Shown: positions 6,769 through 9,277 of the stretch, piece after piece
Numbering within the stretch: position 1 is the first letter of the stretch
Layout: every line of letters starts with the position of its first letter
From: Halomonas halophila
GTDB lineage: Bacteria > Pseudomonadota > Gammaproteobacteria > Pseudomonadales > Halomonadaceae
Assembly (NCBI GenBank): GCA_002433675.1
Contig: DJIP01000041.1
Coordinates: forward strand, 869-10,145
DNA length: 9,277 nt
Reading direction: 5' to 3'
Made by a program: the position numbers and the translations under genes
The notes under the pieces: model-generated
What the model saw: the letters and a program-made list of their open reading frames with translations, nothing else
What the model was told of the DNA's origin: nothing
The model's database searches: none

Positions 6769-9277
6769 TCAGTCGTTATTATCGGTGCTGCTGTCGTCGT
6801 CCGCGCTGTCGTCGCTCGGTTCGGCGCTGCTGCCCTCGGCGGTGTCATCTGCCGAGTTCTCGACGGCGTCCTCACCACCCTCTTCATCTTCGGCGTCGAG
6901 CTCGTCGTCGCCTTCAAGCTCCTGGATACGCACGGTCTTGACCAGCGACTCGGCCTCGCCGAGGCGGATCAGGGTGACGCCCTGGGTGTTGCGCGAACTG
7001 ATCGAGACTTCTTCGACCCGGGTGCGCACCAGGGTGCCGCGATCGGTGATCAGCATCATCTCGTCGCTGGAGCAGACTTGCATCGCTGCCACCATGGCGC
7101 CGTTACGAGCGCTGGTCTGCATGGCGATCACGCCCTGGCCGCCACGACCGCGCAGCGGGAACTCCTCGAGACGGGTACGCTTGCCGTAGCCGTTTTCGCT
7201 ACCGGTGAGGATATAGATCTGGCCGTCGTCGCCGCTGGCCTCGACATCACCGGCCTCGCCGCGTTCACCACCCTCGGCGTCGGCATCGATCTCGAGACTC
7301 TGCGGGATGATCAGGCTGATCACCTCGGCGCCATCGAGCAGACGCATACCGCGCACACCGCGTGCGGTACGGCCCATGGCGCGGACCTGGGACTCCTCGA
7401 AGCGGATCGCCTTGCCATTGGAGGACAGCAGCATGGCGTGGTCGCTGCCGGAAGTAATGGCGGCGCCCACCAGACGATCGCCCTCCTCCAGGTCGATGGC
7501 GATCAGGCCAACGCTGCGCGGACGCGAGAACTGCTCGAGGCTGGTGCGCTTGACCGTGCCGCGTGCGGTAGCAAAGAAGATGTAGCAGTCCGGATCATAG
7601 TCCTTGACCGGCATGATGGCGTTGATCGACTCGCCTTCTTCCAGCGGCAGCAGGTTGACCAGCGGCTTGCCGCGGGACCCGCGACTCGCCGCAGGCATCT
7701 CGTAGACCTTGAGCCAGTAGACCTTGCCGCGATTGGAGAACAGCAGCACGGTGTCGTGGGTCGAGGCCACCAGCAGGTGCTCGATGACGTCTTCGTCCTT
7801 CATCGCGGTGGCCGACTTGCCACGACCACCACGACGCTGGGCCTGATAGTCCGACAACGGCTGGGTCTTGGCGTAACCGGAACGGGACACCGTGACCACC
7901 ATGTCTTCCTCGGCGATCAGGTCCTCGATGGACAGGTCCAGGTGGCTTGCCTGAATGTCGGTACGACGCTCGTCGGCGAACTGGTCACGCACCGCGATCA
8001 GCTCTTCGCGGATCACCTCGAGCAGGCGATCGGCGGAGGCCAGGATGGCCATCAGCTCGGCGATCTTCTCGAGGATCGTCAGATACTCGTCGAGCAGCTT
8101 CTCGGTCTCGAGGCCGGTCAGGCGGTGCAGGCGCAGCTCGAGGATGGCCTGGGCCTGGGCCGGCGACAGACGGTACTCGCGTCCGGCCTGGTCCAGTCCA
8201 AAGCCCTCTTCCAGGTCTTCGGGCTTGCACGAGGTGGCGCCGGCGCGCTCCAGCATGCCGGTGACCTGGCCGGGCTGCCAGGACTTGGCCAACAGCTTTT
8301 CCTTGGCTTCGGCAGCATTCGGCGAGGCCTTGATCAGCTCGATCACCTCGTCGATGTTGGAGATCGCCACCGCCAGGCCTTCGAGGATGTGGCCGCGCTC
8401 ACGCGCCTTCTTCAGCTCGAACAGGGTGCGCCGGGTGACCACCTCACGACGGTGCCGAATAAAGGCCTCGAGCACCTGCTTGAGGTTCATGGTCTTCGGC
8501 TCGCCGTCCTCCAGCGCCACCATGTTGATGCCGAAGACATTCTGCAGCTGGGTCTGGGCGAACAGGTTGTTCACCACCACCTCGCCGCTCTCGCCGCGCT
8601 TGACCTCGATCACTACCCGCAGGCCGTCCTTGTCGGACTCGTCGCGCAGCTCGGCGATACCGTCGATCTTCTTGTCCTTGACCAGCTCGGCGATCTTCTC
8701 GATCAGCCGCGCCTTGTTCACCTGGTAAGGCAGCTCGGTGACGATGATGTGGTCACGGCCGGACTTGTCGTCGTGTTCGATGGTGTGCTTGGCGCGAATA
8801 TAGATGCGACCGCGACCGGTGCGGTAGGCCTCGAGGATGCCCGCGCGGCCGTTGATGATACCGCCAGTGGGGAAGTCAGGCCCCGGCACATGCTCCATCA
8901 GATCATCGACGCTCAGGGTGTAGTCGTCGACCAGCGCCAGGCAGGCGTTGATGATCTCGTTCATGTTGTGGGGCGGGATATTGGTCGCCATGCCCACGGC
9001 GATGCCCGAGGAGCCGTTGACCAGCAGGTTCGGCACCTTGGTCGGCAGCACGTCGGGGATGCGCTCTGTGCCGTCGTAGTTGTCGACCCAGTCGACGGTA
9101 TCCTTCTCGAGATCGGCCAGCAGCTCGTGGGCCAGGCGCGCCATGCGCACCTCGGTGTAACGCATGGCGGCGGCGTTGTCGCCGTCGATGGAACCGAAGT
9201 TGCCCTGGCCATCGACCAGCACGTGGCGCATCGAGAAGTCCTGGGCCATGCGCACGATGGTGTCGTACACGGCGGAG
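6769..9277 (-). CDS. gyrA: DNA gyrase subunit A, partial (5' end beyond the window)
   Basis: GyrA is the DNA-cleaving subunit of gyrase (A2B2), which adds negative supercoils using ATP. The window begins inside the gene: the first complete codon, TCC (9276-9274), corresponds to E. coli Ser83, so about 82 codons are missing. From there 835 codons run to the TGA at 6771-6769. The active-site tyrosine is seen in AAMRYTE (codon 9159-9157, E. coli Tyr122). The breakage-reunion core and coiled-coil arm extend to about E. coli position 520. The GyrA box QRRGGRG (codons for Q at about 7839) starts the beta-pinwheel C-terminal domain, which marks gyrase rather than topoisomerase IV ParC. Two differences from E. 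coli are visible: an extra acidic stretch of about 25 residues within the pinwheel (about 7225-7302) and a 50-residue acidic tail. The GTG at 9270 is internal (Val85), not a start. Its promoter lies outside the window. Confidence 0.98.
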   Translation of the reverse strand, partial: SAVYDTIVRMAQDFSMRHVLVDGQGNFGSIDGDNAAAMRYTEVRMARLAHELLADLEKDTVDWVDNYDGTERIPDVLPTKVPNLLVNGSSGIAVGMATNIPPHNMNEIINACLALVDDYTLSVDDLMEHVPGPDFPTGGIINGRAGILEAYRTGRGRIYIRAKHTIEHDDKSGRDHIIVTELPYQVNKARLIEKIAELVKDKKIDGIAELRDESDKDGLRVVIEVKRGESGEVVVNNLFAQTQLQNVFGINMVALEDGEPKTMNLKQVLEAFIRHRREVVTRRTLFELKKARERGHILEGLAVAISNIDEVIELIKASPNAAEAKEKLLAKSWQPGQVTGMLERAGATSCKPEDLEEGFGLDQAGREYRLSPAQAQAILELRLHRLTGLETEKLLDEYLTILEKIAELMAILASADRLLEVIREELIAVRDQFADERRTDIQASHLDLSIEDLIAEEDMVVTVSRSGYAKTQPLSDYQAQRRGGRGKSATAMKDEDVIEHLLVASTHDTVLLFSNRGKVYWLKVYEMPAASRGSRGKPLVNLLPLEEGESINAIMPVKDYDPDCYIFFATARGTVKRTSLEQFSRPRSVGLIAIDLEEGDRLVGAAITSGSDHAMLLSSNGKAIRFEESQVRAMGRTARGVRGMRLLDGAEVISLIIPQSLEIDADAEGGERGEAGDVEASGDDGQIYILTGSENGYGKRTRLEEFPLRGRGGQGVIAMQTSARNGAMVAAMQVCSSDEMMLITDRGTLVRTRVEEVSISSRNTQGVTLIRLGEAESLVKTVRIQELEGDDELDAEDEEGGEDAVENSADDTAEGSSAEPSDDSADDDSSTDNND

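Noticed and set aside
9268..9270. GTG at 9270 as the gyrA start
   Set aside because: The codons before it read Ser-Ala in frame, matching GyrA 83-84, so the gene continues past the window edge.

Overview
The window is a GC-rich stretch of a gammaproteobacterial chromosome. All recognised genes lie on the minus strand, so they read from the right edge towards the left. The order gyrA - serC - pheA - tyrA/aroA fusion - cmk - rpsA is the conserved block known from Pseudomonas and related gammaproteobacteria. The strongly acidic GyrA tail and the protein sequences suggest a halophile of the Halomonadaceae type (Halomonas, Chromohalobacter and relatives). That placement is inferred from pattern recognition, not from a database search.

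Layout in the direction of transcription. gyrA (9277 to 6769) lacks its first 82 codons, counted in E. coli numbering. A 103-base spacer with two hairpins follows. serC (6665 to 5562) comes next, then a 102-base spacer, then pheA (5459 to 4365). Two bases after the pheA stop begins the tyrA-aroA fusion gene (4362 to 2014). It opens with four 15-base repeats, each starting with an in-frame ATG. cmk (2017 to 1316) overlaps the fusion gene by four bases (ATGA). A 176-base leader with competing hairpin arms precedes rpsA (1139 to beyond base 1), which is cut by the left edge after 379 codons.

The genes combine amino-acid biosynthesis with core information processing. SerC acts in serine and pyridoxal-phosphate synthesis. 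AroA makes EPSP on the way to chorismate. PheA and the TyrA domain then take chorismate and prephenate towards phenylalanine and tyrosine. Cmk recycles CMP and dCMP, S1 drives translation initiation, and GyrA is a gyrase subunit. The histidinol-phosphate/aromatic aminotransferase gene (hisC2) found between pheA and tyrA in Pseudomonas is absent here.

I see no mobile element, CRISPR array, tRNA, rRNA or foreign-looking island. This is an ordinary housekeeping region and I find no undescribed system. The points worth a second look are small-scale: the repeated start region of tyrA-aroA, the rpsA leader, the gyrA-serC hairpins and the acidic GyrA extension. No gene-free stretch exceeds 300 bases.
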